Shown: in pieces, positions 14,568 through 22,802 of the stretch
Position numbering within the stretch: the first letter of the stretch is position 1
Layout of the letters: each line of letters starts with the position of its first letter
Assembly (NCBI GenBank): GCA_048884925.1
Contig: JBHLQK010000014.1
Span: 1-27,203 of the forward strand
DNA: 27,203 nucleotides
Origin: SMTZ1-83 sp048884925
Lineage (GTDB): Archaea; Asgardarchaeota; Thorarchaeia; Thorarchaeales; Thorarchaeaceae
Direction: 5' to 3'
Notes under the pieces: model-generated
The model's database searches: none
The model's input: only the letters and a program-made list of their open reading frames with translations
What the model was told of the DNA's origin: nothing
Made by a program: the position numbers and the translations under genes

Positions 14568-16016
14568 GTGGGCAGAATCACATCTTACTTTGGTCTATCA
14601 GATGACAAACCAGAAGTCATTAGGCTAGCAGCCACATTCGCAGGTCTATCCACCTCAATGACCGCTGCAATAAGCATCTCTGCCACATTCTATCTCATCT
14701 TTGTCGCTGAAACTCTGGGCAATGGATCCTACATTAACGGCTTAGTGCTAGCTGGTCTACTAATTGTGGTACAAAAAATCGTGCAGACTCTATTCGATTA
14801 TCCCACAGGTACTATCGGAGACCTAGTGGGGCAGAGATGGGTTCTGTCTTCAGCATTTCTGACTTACTCAATTGCATTTTTCATTGTGTCATCAATCTCG
14901 AAGAGCTCGCAATTTGGTCACTATCTTCTTGTCTATATCTTAATGGGATTTGCTGCGTCACAAGAGAGTGGGGCTATTGATTCATGGTTTGACAATAACT
15001 ACTCATTGGCCGTACCTGAAGACAAGAATAAGGTGCAGTATGGTGTGTTCATTGGTAAAGTTGCAATGTTGCTCAGGGTTTCTCGCGCACTTGTGATATT
15101 GCCAGGAGCCTTTATTGCAGTTCTAATTGCACGTGCTTTTGTTTTTCAGATGCAGTCAGTAATATGTATCTTGATGGCACTCTCAGCACTTGTTCTCGTT
15201 AAGGATTTCCCCATAGTAAAGAAGGACAGGGAATCAAAGCCCATCGCAGAGGAGTATGTATCTCTTCTGAAACAGAGCGCTAGACATGTCATTAGTAACC
15301 CATTTCTGAAGTACATCATTCTTGGAAACACGATATTCCTCAGCATCGGTTTCACCTGGGCTGAGCTAATCATGTATCCATTCCTTTACCAGTATCTGAT
15401 ATCTGATGTTGCAGTAGCTAGCCTAATGACTGTCGTAATCATCGTCTTCGCAGTCTTTTGGGAGAGGTCTGGAGTTTGGGCGAAGAGATTTGATCCTGAA
15501 GGGTGGATACCTCGATTTAGATTCATTCAGTCTGTGGGAGCAGTGTTCTTCTGGCTCTTTGCCTTGCTTATGTTGGTGTTTCCCCCACCTACAGTAGACT
15601 CAGAACAGATTAACATCTTCATCCCGTCAACAGACATCTTAATTCTCCAGGTGCCTTCACTTTCAGTCACTCCAGTCATTCTGATTCTTATCATCTGGTT
15701 GTCAGGAGGCATTTTCTTCACAACAGCAGCCATTCTCTGGATGCGTGTGCTGATTGATGTGATTCCCAATCGAATCCGAAATGGCGTATACTCACTTTTG
15801 CCCACACTAGTTGTTTTAGCCTCAATTCCACAAGTAGCCGGTTTTGGGTGGCTGATTCCGCTGGTTGGTATTTCCACCACACTGTTCCTTTGTGGATGTA
15901 TATCGACAATTGGAGCATTGATGATTAGAAAGGGACTGAGATTTCCGAAGCCTTGGCTTCACGAACCTGCGGACTATCCAGAACAAGAACTTGAGCAGGT
16001 TGACGACGACTCTTAG
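14568..16016 (+). CDS. Major facilitator superfamily transporter
   Basis: A 482-residue polytopic membrane protein with about twelve hydrophobic segments. It keeps the MFS motif A shape in the loop between helices 2 and 3 (LFDYPTGTIGDLVGQRWVL, matching G-x3-D-x2-G-R/Q-R). The N-half includes GFAASQESGAIDSWFDNNY after helix 4, a pattern seen in little-characterised MFS members annotated as hypothetical or drug-type permeases. The start is GTG 14568 with GGAG eight bases upstream; an in-frame stop lies close above it. A longer loop with proline-rich and acidic content (about residues 335-365) separates helices in the C-half. Substrate and direction are unknown. Its last four bases overlap the convergent coiled-coil gene. 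Confidence 0.85.
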   Translation: MGRITSYFGLSDDKPEVIRLAATFAGLSTSMTAAISISATFYLIFVAETLGNGSYINGLVLAGLLIVVQKIVQTLFDYPTGTIGDLVGQRWVLSSAFLTYSIAFFIVSSISKSSQFGHYLLVYILMGFAASQESGAIDSWFDNNYSLAVPEDKNKVQYGVFIGKVAMLLRVSRALVILPGAFIAVLIARAFVFQMQSVICILMALSALVLVKDFPIVKKDRESKPIAEEYVSLLKQSARHVISNPFLKYIILGNTIFLSIGFTWAELIMYPFLYQYLISDVAVASLMTVVIIVFAVFWERSGVWAKRFDPEGWIPRFRFIQSVGAVFFWLFALLMLVFPPPTVDSEQINIFIPSTDILILQVPSLSVTPVILILIIWLSGGIFFTTAAILWMRVLIDVIPNRIRNGVYSLLPTLVVLASIPQVAGFGWLIPLVGISTTLFLCGCISTIGALMIRKGLRFPKPWLHEPADYPEQELEQVDDDS

Positions 16017-16336
16017 AACTCGACAGAGGTCCCAAGTCGCATGTTGTAGACCTGGAACTCCAGCTCGGTCAGTTCATCCTGAAGCTTGCGATACTTCCTT
16101 TCAAATTCCTCTTGCCCAATGGTTCCCGCCTTCTTCTCCATCACGAGCCGCTTCAGCTCACTTTGCCTCTCTCTTATCTTCTCTTTGATCTCTTCCCAGC
16201 GACTGCGATGAGTGGAAATCGATGCCCCCCAGCTATCACTCGATGAGGAATCCTGTTCAAGCTTACCGACTACCTCATCAAGAGAGCTCTTGATTTTCTC
16301 AGCGTCCTTACCGTCCTCTTTCAACCTCAGCACCAT
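16013..16336 (-). CDS. Small coiled-coil protein, unknown
   Basis: A 107-residue charged protein. Residues 1-30 and 45-100 are predicted helix with heptad character (WEEIKEKIRERQSELKRLV, then GQEEFERKYRKLQDELTELEFQVYNMRLG). A serine-rich linker (SSSSDSWGAS) lies between them. The second part resembles the short helical-hairpin (SHOCT-like) arrangement, but I cannot assign it. A TATA-like GCATATATC about 25 bases upstream of the ATG and the absence of a ribosome site suggest a leaderless mRNA. The tail-to-tail overlap with the MFS gene is four bases. Function unknown. Confidence 0.65.
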   Translation of the reverse strand: MVLRLKEDGKDAEKIKSSLDEVVGKLEQDSSSSDSWGASISTHRSRWEEIKEKIRERQSELKRLVMEKKAGTIGQEEFERKYRKLQDELTELEFQVYNMRLGTSVEF

Positions 16337-16356
16337 TCAAATCTCGATTTGGAATT

Positions 16357-16365
16357 GATATATGC
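16357..16365 (-). promoter_or_regulatory. TATA box of the coiled-coil gene (leaderless mRNA)
   Basis: On the minus strand GCATATATC is centred about 25 bases before the ATG at 16336. No Shine-Dalgarno sequence intervenes, so transcription should start at or within a base or two of the start codon. Confidence 0.5.
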
Positions 16366-16388
16366 GTTGAGATGGGACTATAAGCTGG

Positions 16389-17312
16389 TCAACTAAGCAG
16401 GAAGGGTAGTAGTGGTACCACTGGGAGAAGAAGAAGGGTCCCTACAGTTACCGCAGTTGCAGCTGATTCAGTGTCCAGATTCAGAGCTCCCGCAAATACC
16501 ACAGTAAATACTGCAGGGGGCATTAGTGCCTCAATAATAACAACCTTCGTTGCAAGTTCCGAAAGGCCAAGAGAGAGTAGCAGAACTCCAATCAAGATTG
16601 GAACCATAAGTTGTCGGACTGCAGCTACTTCTAAACCACCTATGACATCGATTTTAGAAAACCGAGTGCCGATGCCAAGACCAACAGTGCCCAGAGAGAG
16701 GTATGTTGTGATGTTGCCGTTGATGGATAATATGGAAGCCACCTCTGATGGTAAAGTGACCCCGAGAAACAACAATGCAATCGCTAGAAGAAAAGCGATG
16801 AATGGAGGAAACTTCAGCAATTGCTCTGCCATATCTCTCCAGTCAGTGCCAGTATCACTATACCTTGATCCAATTATTGGACCCAAGCTAACTAGAAGAA
16901 GAATTTGTGTAAGTGAGAACATAATGACAAAGGGTACCGCTTGTTCTCCAATGAATAGAATTGCTAGTGGGAGGGGAATAAACAGAGCGTTTTGAAAGGT
17001 GGAGCAGAGTAGAAGAACCCCTTTTCTTCGACGTTCAATTGTACTATTCCTGAGACGAACGTACATGATTAGAGTACCAGTAAGGTGAACAATCACTGCA
17101 GCAAAGAGAACGAGAGGGATTTCAACCAGAGTTTCTGGGGAGGAGGTGAGTAAGGACTGAATGACGAGAATAGGCATCAAAAGGTTCACCAGCAGGGCGA
17201 TCAGGTGCTTATTGACCTCTTGTCCCCGCCCTGAAACCTTGGCAATCACATATCCTATAACGATTGAACCATAGAAAGAGCCCAAGCTTACTAGGAGGTC
17301 GATAGCCTGCAA
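16389..17312 (-). CDS. AEC (auxin efflux carrier) family permease
   Basis: A 307-residue membrane protein with about ten hydrophobic segments in two five-helix halves. The N-terminal half carries VNKHLIALLVNLLMPILVIQSLL (the conserved helix 2 pattern N-x4-P of the family) and CSTFQNALFIPLPLAILF (helix 4, F-x-N-x4-P). Prokaryotic AEC members carry dicarboxylates such as malate and malonate, or other small organic acids. TTG 17312 has GGTGG six bases upstream. It follows the AOR stop by 29 bases on the same strand. As the last gene of the sugar/aldehyde operon it is a natural candidate to move the organic acid product or substrate, which is an inference from position. Confidence 0.85.
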   Translation of the reverse strand: MQAIDLLVSLGSFYGSIVIGYVIAKVSGRGQEVNKHLIALLVNLLMPILVIQSLLTSSPETLVEIPLVLFAAVIVHLTGTLIMYVRLRNSTIERRRKGVLLLCSTFQNALFIPLPLAILFIGEQAVPFVIMFSLTQILLLVSLGPIIGSRYSDTGTDWRDMAEQLLKFPPFIAFLLAIALLFLGVTLPSEVASILSINGNITTYLSLGTVGLGIGTRFSKIDVIGGLEVAAVRQLMVPILIGVLLLSLGLSELATKVVIIEALMPPAVFTVVFAGALNLDTESAATAVTVGTLLLLPVVPLLPFLLS

Positions 17313-17341
17313 TGATGTCCACCAACTTACAATAATCTAAC

Positions 17342-19111
17342 CTAGAGACCTAGCCTCTCTAGAGTATCCCTAGTTGGTGCTCCAGATCCTCGGTCCCATC
17401 CTCTGTACTCATAGTAATCGCTCAGCTGCTGTTCCATGTCAGGCACAAAGTCATCGGTAGCATGGTCGGGTAGCGGCTTCAAAAGGGGTGCTGGAAGACG
17501 GTCCTCCTGGGGCTTCAATCCGCACTTGAGATTAAACAATCGTTTCATCGTGACTGCTCGTGAACCTATCAAGAGGACATCCTCATTTGTTATTGACAGT
17601 CCAGTTGTCTTGCTCACAAGACCCAGAATCGTGTCAAAGGGGACTTGCGCGAAGTGACACATCATGATTGAGTCAAAGAAAGCTCTGAAATCTTGTGCAC
17701 GTGCTGCAGTGCTTCCCTTGCCTTCATTATCGAGTCGATCACCTGAATCAATACCAATCTCCCGCACTTCCACGCCCATGTCAACACTGTACATGTCACC
17801 CTCAAGATGAGTTGCGCCTCGAGAGGCTGTTGCATATACTGTGGCCATTCCTGCAAAGGCCCGCGGGTCATGATTAGGAACCTCTTGTCCCTTCACATGG
17901 ATGACCAAGTCAGACGCATCATGTTTCTTCGCAAACCGCAAAGACCCCTCAGCCAAATCATCTCCAATTCCGGACCGTGCTGCAATCTTATGGACAAGCT
18001 CAATTGCCTTATCTGCATCACTCCATTGCAGACCAAGATTCAACCTCCCGATATCACAAAGATGAGTTGCGAACGCGATGGTACTACCACAACTGATGGT
18101 GTCCAATCCGTATTGATTGCATAGATTGTTGATCACTGACACTTTCTTCAAGTCAGATACCATTAGGTTGGAGCCAAAGGCGGCAATTGTTTGAAACTCT
18201 GGTCCTGCTACCTTTTCGAGACCATGCTCAGGCAAGGAAATCACGCGTCCACATGCGATTGGACATGAATAGCATGCAGTCCTACCAGTTAGGAACTCCT
18301 TCATTGCAGTTGAGGTCAATGTGTTGTATTCAAACTCAATCTCCTGGAAGTATTTTATGGGCATGTCATTGAACATCATTCCAACTTCAACGTACATGGA
18401 AGTGCCTGATTCACGAAGATGATGCATGACTTCACCGAGAATTTTGGATGATTCGCGGGCGAGACTTGTGAAACCTTTAGGGTCGGCTACTTCGACCTTT
18501 TTGGAGCCCACGACAGTGATTGCTTTCAAGTTCTTTGAACCCATCACAGCCCCAAGTCCGCATCTAGCTGCGGCCCTCTCATCAGTCATAATGCTTGCGA
18601 ATTTGACAAGTTTCTCACCAGCAGGACCTATGCACGCTATACGAACTCGACCCAGTTTTTTCCGAAGGAACTCCTGAACATCACCCGTTTTCATGCCCCA
18701 CAGTTCATTGGCAGAACCAATCTCTGCTACACCGTCTTTGACGTGAACGATAACAGGTTCGTCAGATCTGCCCTTGACAAGGATGCCATCGAAACCTGAG
18801 AACTTCAGATTCGCACCGAAGTGACCTCCCACATGTGCTTCACCCCAGATACCGGTCAAAGGGGACTTTCCACAGACCACAAGCCTCCCAGTACTTGGTG
18901 CTAACGTACCAGTCAGAGGACCTGTCATGAACAGCAACATGTTGTCAGAACCCAGAGGGTCTACAGAAGGATCCATGATATCGTACAGGAGTTTGCTTGC
19001 ATAGCCACTCCCACCAATGAACTTTGAAGCAATTACCTCATCGATTGGGAGTGGAGACGTCGTCTTCTCTGTAAGGTCAACTACGAGTATCTGACCCATG
19101 TACCCGTGCAT
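17342..19111 (-). CDS. aor: Tungsten-containing aldehyde:ferredoxin oxidoreductase
   Basis: Oxidises aldehydes to carboxylic acids while reducing ferredoxin, with a bis-pterin tungsten cofactor and one 4Fe-4S cluster. The 589-residue product has the canonical start (HGYMGQILVVDLTEK), pterin-binding blocks (TGPLTGTLAPSTGRLVV, GGHFGANLKFSGFDG, RAAARCGLGAVMGSKNLKAI) and cluster cysteines C280-x2-C283-x3-C287 (ACYSCPIAC), with a fourth at about C530 (NLKCGL). ATG 19111 is used because AGGAG lies eight bases before it; a longer frame to 19147 would overlap the aldolase gene. Family members differ widely in substrate. Directly after a class II aldolase, the likely substrate is the short aldehyde that enzyme releases. 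Confidence 0.95.
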   Translation of the reverse strand: MHGYMGQILVVDLTEKTTSPLPIDEVIASKFIGGSGYASKLLYDIMDPSVDPLGSDNMLLFMTGPLTGTLAPSTGRLVVCGKSPLTGIWGEAHVGGHFGANLKFSGFDGILVKGRSDEPVIVHVKDGVAEIGSANELWGMKTGDVQEFLRKKLGRVRIACIGPAGEKLVKFASIMTDERAAARCGLGAVMGSKNLKAITVVGSKKVEVADPKGFTSLARESSKILGEVMHHLRESGTSMYVEVGMMFNDMPIKYFQEIEFEYNTLTSTAMKEFLTGRTACYSCPIACGRVISLPEHGLEKVAGPEFQTIAAFGSNLMVSDLKKVSVINNLCNQYGLDTISCGSTIAFATHLCDIGRLNLGLQWSDADKAIELVHKIAARSGIGDDLAEGSLRFAKKHDASDLVIHVKGQEVPNHDPRAFAGMATVYATASRGATHLEGDMYSVDMGVEVREIGIDSGDRLDNEGKGSTAARAQDFRAFFDSIMMCHFAQVPFDTILGLVSKTTGLSITNEDVLLIGSRAVTMKRLFNLKCGLKPQEDRLPAPLLKPLPDHATDDFVPDMEQQLSDYYEYRGWDRGSGAPTRDTLERLGL

Positions 19112-19122
19112 TCCAATCACTC

Positions 19123-19761
19123 CTAGAAGTCTCTCATGATTTCCCACAGGTCTTCCTCGTCTTCAACAACGTCCTCTGGAAGTGGAATGGGCTCACCAGC
19201 CCTGAGGGCAAGAAGATAGATTCGGCATGTTCGCTCAAGAAGAATGGCATTATTCAGAGCTTTTCTGATAGTGTTCCCACAGGTCACTGCACCATGATTG
19301 GCAACAAGAACTGCACTTCTCCGGTCCATGGCTTCAACAACATTCTTTGCCAAATCCTTTGTTCCAGGCATTGCATAGGAGGTCACACGAATCTCACCTC
19401 CTAATTTTGGAACAACCTCGTCTAGAATTGGCGGCAGGGGTCTCTGAAGCACGGCAAGTGCGGTGGCGTAGACACTATGTGAGTGAACAACGGCATTTGC
19501 ATCATCCCGTTGTCTGTATATCTCAAGGTGCGTCGGGGTTTCGACACTAGCATTCCGGTCAGCTTCTATGACATCACCCTCCATATTGACTACGACAATA
19601 TCACCTATTGTCATAGTGACATAAGGAACTGAACTTGGTGTGATTATAGCATGTTCATCATTCACTCGGATGCTCGCATTACCAGCTGAGATGATGACCA
19701 GGTCCTCTCTAATCATCTCACCGCATGCTGCTAGAAGTTCCTCTTTCTCCTTCTCATACAT
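19123..19761 (-). CDS. Class II aldolase (L-fuculose-phosphate aldolase-like)
   Basis: A zinc-dependent aldolase that splits a ketose-1-phosphate (or related sugar phosphate) into dihydroxyacetone phosphate and an aldehyde. The 212-residue length equals E. coli FucA (215), and the active-site pattern is nearly in register. GNAS (27-30) is the phosphate loop, E74 the catalytic acid-base, H93 and H95 (VVHSHSVYA) and H156 (ANHGAV) the metal ligands. Substrate-determining residues differ enough that fuculose, rhamnulose, ribulose, xylulose or tetronate phosphates all remain possible. The ATG overlaps the kinase stop (TAATG), so kinase and aldolase are translationally coupled. Confidence 0.9.
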   Translation of the reverse strand: MYEKEKEELLAACGEMIREDLVIISAGNASIRVNDEHAIITPSSVPYVTMTIGDIVVVNMEGDVIEADRNASVETPTHLEIYRQRDDANAVVHSHSVYATALAVLQRPLPPILDEVVPKLGGEIRVTSYAMPGTKDLAKNVVEAMDRRSAVLVANHGAVTCGNTIRKALNNAILLERTCRIYLLALRAGEPIPLPEDVVEDEEDLWEIMRDF

Positions 19762-21266
19762 TATTCATCACTTCCTAGAGACCATATCTCTTTCCAGCGG
19801 GAGTAGTAGAATTCATACTCAGTCGCTCTGTCGTCAGGTTCAATTGTTGGTAGCCAAGTGACCATTGCTTCAGATGCCTCCTTGAGATTCGGATACCAAT
19901 CTACTCCAACCGCAGCACAGATAGCAGCTCCAATTAGGCTGCCTTCGAACTGCTTAGGATTCATTATAGGTTTTCCAATAGCATTACTAAGAATCTGTCG
20001 CCATATATGCGACCTAGAGATACCACCAATGGCTTTTACAACAGGTGGATCTTCAAACGCCTGCAGCTGTCCTATGTTGCCTCTTACTGCAAACGCGATG
20101 TTCTCCAAAACTGCATGGATCAGACTTGCAGAGTCCAGAGGCTTGACCTGAGGCAACGCTGGTTGTGGAAAATGAAGCCTAGCTAGAGGTATGTCAGCCA
20201 TCCGGCTAGAGTCCATGATTCTGGGTCCTAAGCCAGCGAAAGTTTCATTGCTTCCGGGGGGAACATCCTTTAGAAGCTCTGGCAGGCTGGCAAATGTCTT
20301 CTCTCTGCATTTATCCGGATCTTCTGAACGTTCACATAATAGCCCAATGATCCATTCGATATAGGCACCAGTGAGCATGGCATTGCTCTCTAATGTCCAC
20401 ATGCCTGGCAGCATATGACTGGATGACCAGAGTATCTGTTCGGAAGAGCAGACATGCCTGTCCAGCGTGAGCATCACAGGAGTTGTACTGCCAGCAATGA
20501 CTGTAATTTCTCCATGGCTAGCCTGAGCCGCGAGAAGAGCACAATGTGTATCCGTACCACCCTGGACTACAGATAGTCCCTCTGGAAGTCCACAGCTCTT
20601 TGCTGCTTTGGTTGTGACAGGACCAACAATATCACCGGCCCTATGCATCTTTGGAAGGATTGCTTTGTCAATACCTAGTGCCAGGAGGATTTCTTCACTC
20701 CATTTCTGGGCTTTGATATCATAGAAGCCCGTTGCACTCGCAGAAGCAGGTTCTGTTACATACTCCCCAGTCAGCCTGAACGTAATCCAGTCATTGATTG
20801 GCAGAATATGGGCCACAGCTTCATGAATCTCGGGCTCCTCCTCCTCAAACCATGCCATTCTGGCAGGAGCAAACATCAGGGGAGGCCAGCAACCGGTGAC
20901 CTCCAAGAACTTCTTCCCAAGCGCCTCTTCGATGACATACTGGGACATCGCCCCCCGTGCATCTATATTTGGACCGCTGTAAATCTCATTTCCATCAGCA
21001 TTGAGAAACACCACGCCATGACGCTGACTGGTTGTAGCCACGCTCTCGATTTTTGAGGGAGATGTTCCGGCTACTCGCACTGCTTCCTTGGTCACTGTGC
21101 AAATCAAATCCCAGAAATGAGAGGGGTCAAACTCTTTTGCTATCTCAAGAAACTCGGGAGTCTCATAGCCCCATGATCTTCTTCCAAGACCTAGAACTTC
21201 GCCTTGCTTTCCAACAATCATGCATCGCACGCCAGTTGTACCAGCATCGATTGCGGCTACAGGCAT
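19761..21266 (-). CDS. FGGY-family carbohydrate kinase
   Basis: An ATP-dependent kinase for a sugar, polyol or ketose. Its 501 residues show the two actin-like halves: AIDAGTTGVR at the first phosphate loop (6-14), TTSQRHG (78-84), IDARG (101-105), GGTDTHCA (236-243) with D239 the presumed catalytic base, and the second phosphate region GGISRSHIWRQILSNAIGKP. The general form resembles xylulose, fuculose and AI-2 (LsrK) kinases. A strong GGAGGTGA precedes ATG 21266, which begins one base after the dehydrogenase stop. With the aldolase next, the phosphorylated product is most likely the aldolase substrate. Confidence 0.92.
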   Translation of the reverse strand: MPVAAIDAGTTGVRCMIVGKQGEVLGLGRRSWGYETPEFLEIAKEFDPSHFWDLICTVTKEAVRVAGTSPSKIESVATTSQRHGVVFLNADGNEIYSGPNIDARGAMSQYVIEEALGKKFLEVTGCWPPLMFAPARMAWFEEEEPEIHEAVAHILPINDWITFRLTGEYVTEPASASATGFYDIKAQKWSEEILLALGIDKAILPKMHRAGDIVGPVTTKAAKSCGLPEGLSVVQGGTDTHCALLAAQASHGEITVIAGSTTPVMLTLDRHVCSSEQILWSSSHMLPGMWTLESNAMLTGAYIEWIIGLLCERSEDPDKCREKTFASLPELLKDVPPGSNETFAGLGPRIMDSSRMADIPLARLHFPQPALPQVKPLDSASLIHAVLENIAFAVRGNIGQLQAFEDPPVVKAIGGISRSHIWRQILSNAIGKPIMNPKQFEGSLIGAAICAAVGVDWYPNLKEASEAMVTWLPTIEPDDRATEYEFYYSRWKEIWSLGSDE

Positions 21267-21267
21267 T

Positions 21268-22278
21268 CTAGCTCACCTCCTTATTGAGGACTTCTGGATT
21301 CAGGATGTTCTCTGGACGGCCTCCTTCAAGGAGTGTCTGAATGTCCTTTGCAATCATAATAGACTGGCGTTCGATTGTATCCACCGTGTTGCCACCAATG
21401 TGCGGAGTCACCGTTACGTTGTCTAATTCCAGAAACTCATTATCGCAGTCAACAGGCTCCATTGAGAATACATCCAGACCAGCACCTGCAATCATCCCCG
21501 AATCCAGTGCCTGTCGAAGTGCATACTCGTCTGTGATTGATGCACGAGCGGTGTTGATGAAGATAGCATTCTTCTTCATCATACCAAACTGCTCCGTGCC
21601 CAGCATTCCTTTAGTCTCATCATTGGGTGGACAGTGGACTGTCACTATGTCAGAACCTCTGAGAAGGTCATCTAAGGACACACCTTTCGCGCCCACTTCA
21701 CTCAATCTTTCCTGAGGCGCGTATGGGTCATGGACCAGTATGTCAACTCCAAACGCTTGCAGTCGTCTTGCGACCTCATATCCAATCTTTCCAAGACCGA
21801 TTATCCCGACTGTGCGACCATGAAGCTCGATACCCCTAGTTGTTTTGTACATCTGGGCAAAGTCCGAATAGTCATCCACCATGAACTCGTTCCTCAACAG
21901 ACGGTCCGCTGTTACAATACGTCTGGCTTGGCTCAGCATCAGAGCTAGAGTCAACTCAGCAACCGCAATTGTGTTTCGACCTGGTGCTCCAATCACAGGA
22001 ATGCCCTTGGCATTTGCTGCGGTGATTGAAACGTTGTTGGGATTGTCTCTCGCTGACGCAATAATCTTCAGGTCAGCTCCTTCAATGACCTCCTCCTTCA
22101 CCTCATCACCTTCAACGATGACAATATCGTATCCGCCTTCTCTGATAGGACTTAGGAGCTTGTCCCCGAGGTAGAGCTTGCCTGTTTCAAGCCAACTCTC
22201 ATGATGAACCTCCAATCCTGCATCCTCAAGAATCTTCAATCCTGACGCCGAGAAGGGCGCAGTGATTAGCACCTTCAT
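21268..22278 (-). CDS. D-isomer-specific 2-hydroxyacid dehydrogenase
   Basis: Interconverts a 2-hydroxy acid and a 2-oxo acid with NAD(H). In 336 residues it has the nucleotide fold GIIGLGKIGYEVARRL (GLGKIG about 161-166) and an acidic NAD-preferring residue in VHDPYAP. The catalytic triad is R245 (INTARASI), E274 (FSMEPVD) and H293 (TPHIGGNT). Substrate-loop sequence ASARDNPNNVSITAANAKGIPV with GRNTIAVAELTLAL is typical of the phosphoglycerate/glyoxylate/hydroxypyruvate reductase group. ATG 22278 (MKVLITAPFSASG) is eight bases from GGGGAGG; earlier in-frame ATGs at 22284 and 22302 are less well placed. In this operon it may handle glyoxylate/glycolate, pyruvate/lactate or a tetronate. Confidence 0.92.
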   Translation of the reverse strand: MKVLITAPFSASGLKILEDAGLEVHHESWLETGKLYLGDKLLSPIREGGYDIVIVEGDEVKEEVIEGADLKIIASARDNPNNVSITAANAKGIPVIGAPGRNTIAVAELTLALMLSQARRIVTADRLLRNEFMVDDYSDFAQMYKTTRGIELHGRTVGIIGLGKIGYEVARRLQAFGVDILVHDPYAPQERLSEVGAKGVSLDDLLRGSDIVTVHCPPNDETKGMLGTEQFGMMKKNAIFINTARASITDEYALRQALDSGMIAGAGLDVFSMEPVDCDNEFLELDNVTVTPHIGGNTVDTIERQSIMIAKDIQTLLEGGRPENILNPEVLNKEVS

Positions 22279-22320
22279 TATCATGGCCTCCCCAATATTC
22301 AACAGAGAATGTCGTAGGAG

Positions 22321-22653
22321 CTACAGCATCAACTTCTGTAGCTTGAGGAGATCGGGAACTTCTCCCTTAGTCTTGAGCTTCCCAGCTTGATATGCAGCCA
22401 TTGGACTCTCGCTCTTGTCCATGATTTTAAGAAAGACTGTTGAGTCCATAGTCACTGTCATCTCAGCTTCTACAGTCCCCTCAGCCAGCTCCAGTAGCTC
22501 AGCATCTCCAATCTTCATGTACATCTGAGTGTCGATGTCAGGAAAGATAAACTGGAGGGTCTTGTTGAATTCCTTAAACCGTCGCTGGATTTTTGGGTCT
22601 TCAAACCTTGTGCCGAGTTGCTTCAATTGTGCCAAAATCTCTTCCTTAGTCAT
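22321..22653 (-). CDS. SCP2-like (sterol carrier fold) protein
   Basis: A 110-residue single-domain protein. Its pattern matches the SCP2 sterol-transfer fold: a helical N-terminus (EILAQLKQLGTRFEDPKIQRRFKEFNKTLQFIF), beta strands (QMYMKIGDAELLELAEGTVEAEMTVTMDSTVFLKIMDK) and a C-terminal helix holding the characteristic SPMAAYQAGKLKTKGEVPDLLKLQKL (family: M-x-A-F/Y-x-x-G-K-L/I-K-x-x-G). The fold binds hydrophobic ligands, and small archaeal versions have no known role. Its ATG follows GGTGC and a TATA box, making it the first gene of the dehydrogenase-kinase-aldolase-AOR operon, 42 bases before the dehydrogenase. Confidence 0.82.
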   Translation of the reverse strand: MTKEEILAQLKQLGTRFEDPKIQRRFKEFNKTLQFIFPDIDTQMYMKIGDAELLELAEGTVEAEMTVTMDSTVFLKIMDKSESPMAAYQAGKLKTKGEVPDLLKLQKLML

Positions 22654-22684
22654 TCAAGCACCATGCTGAATCGCGTGCATTATG

Positions 22685-22692
22685 CGATATAT
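22685..22692 (-). promoter_or_regulatory. TATA box of the SCP2-dehydrogenase-kinase-aldolase-AOR operon
   Basis: On the minus strand the sequence around GATATATC lies about 36 bases upstream of ATG 22653. It predicts transcription start near 22662 and a leader of about ten bases that includes a GGTG ribosome-site-like element. It is the only good TATA element I see in the 150-base divergent region on this strand. Confidence 0.5.
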
Positions 22693-22770
22693 CTTGTGTG
22701 CTAATAGATGGAAGATGCATGAAAAGTGAGTTTGCCGCGCAAACTGCTTTGACCGACAAAAAGAATCTGG

Positions 22771-22780
22771 GTATTATATA
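22771..22780 (+). promoter_or_regulatory. TATA box of the ABC exporter operon (leaderless mRNA)
   Basis: TATTATATAC lies about 27 bases before ATG 22803. No Shine-Dalgarno sequence lies between them, so the mRNA should begin at the start codon. It shares the divergent region with the minus-strand SCP2 operon promoter. Confidence 0.6.
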
Positions 22781-22802
22781 CATTCTATGTGTGTGATTAT
22801 CC

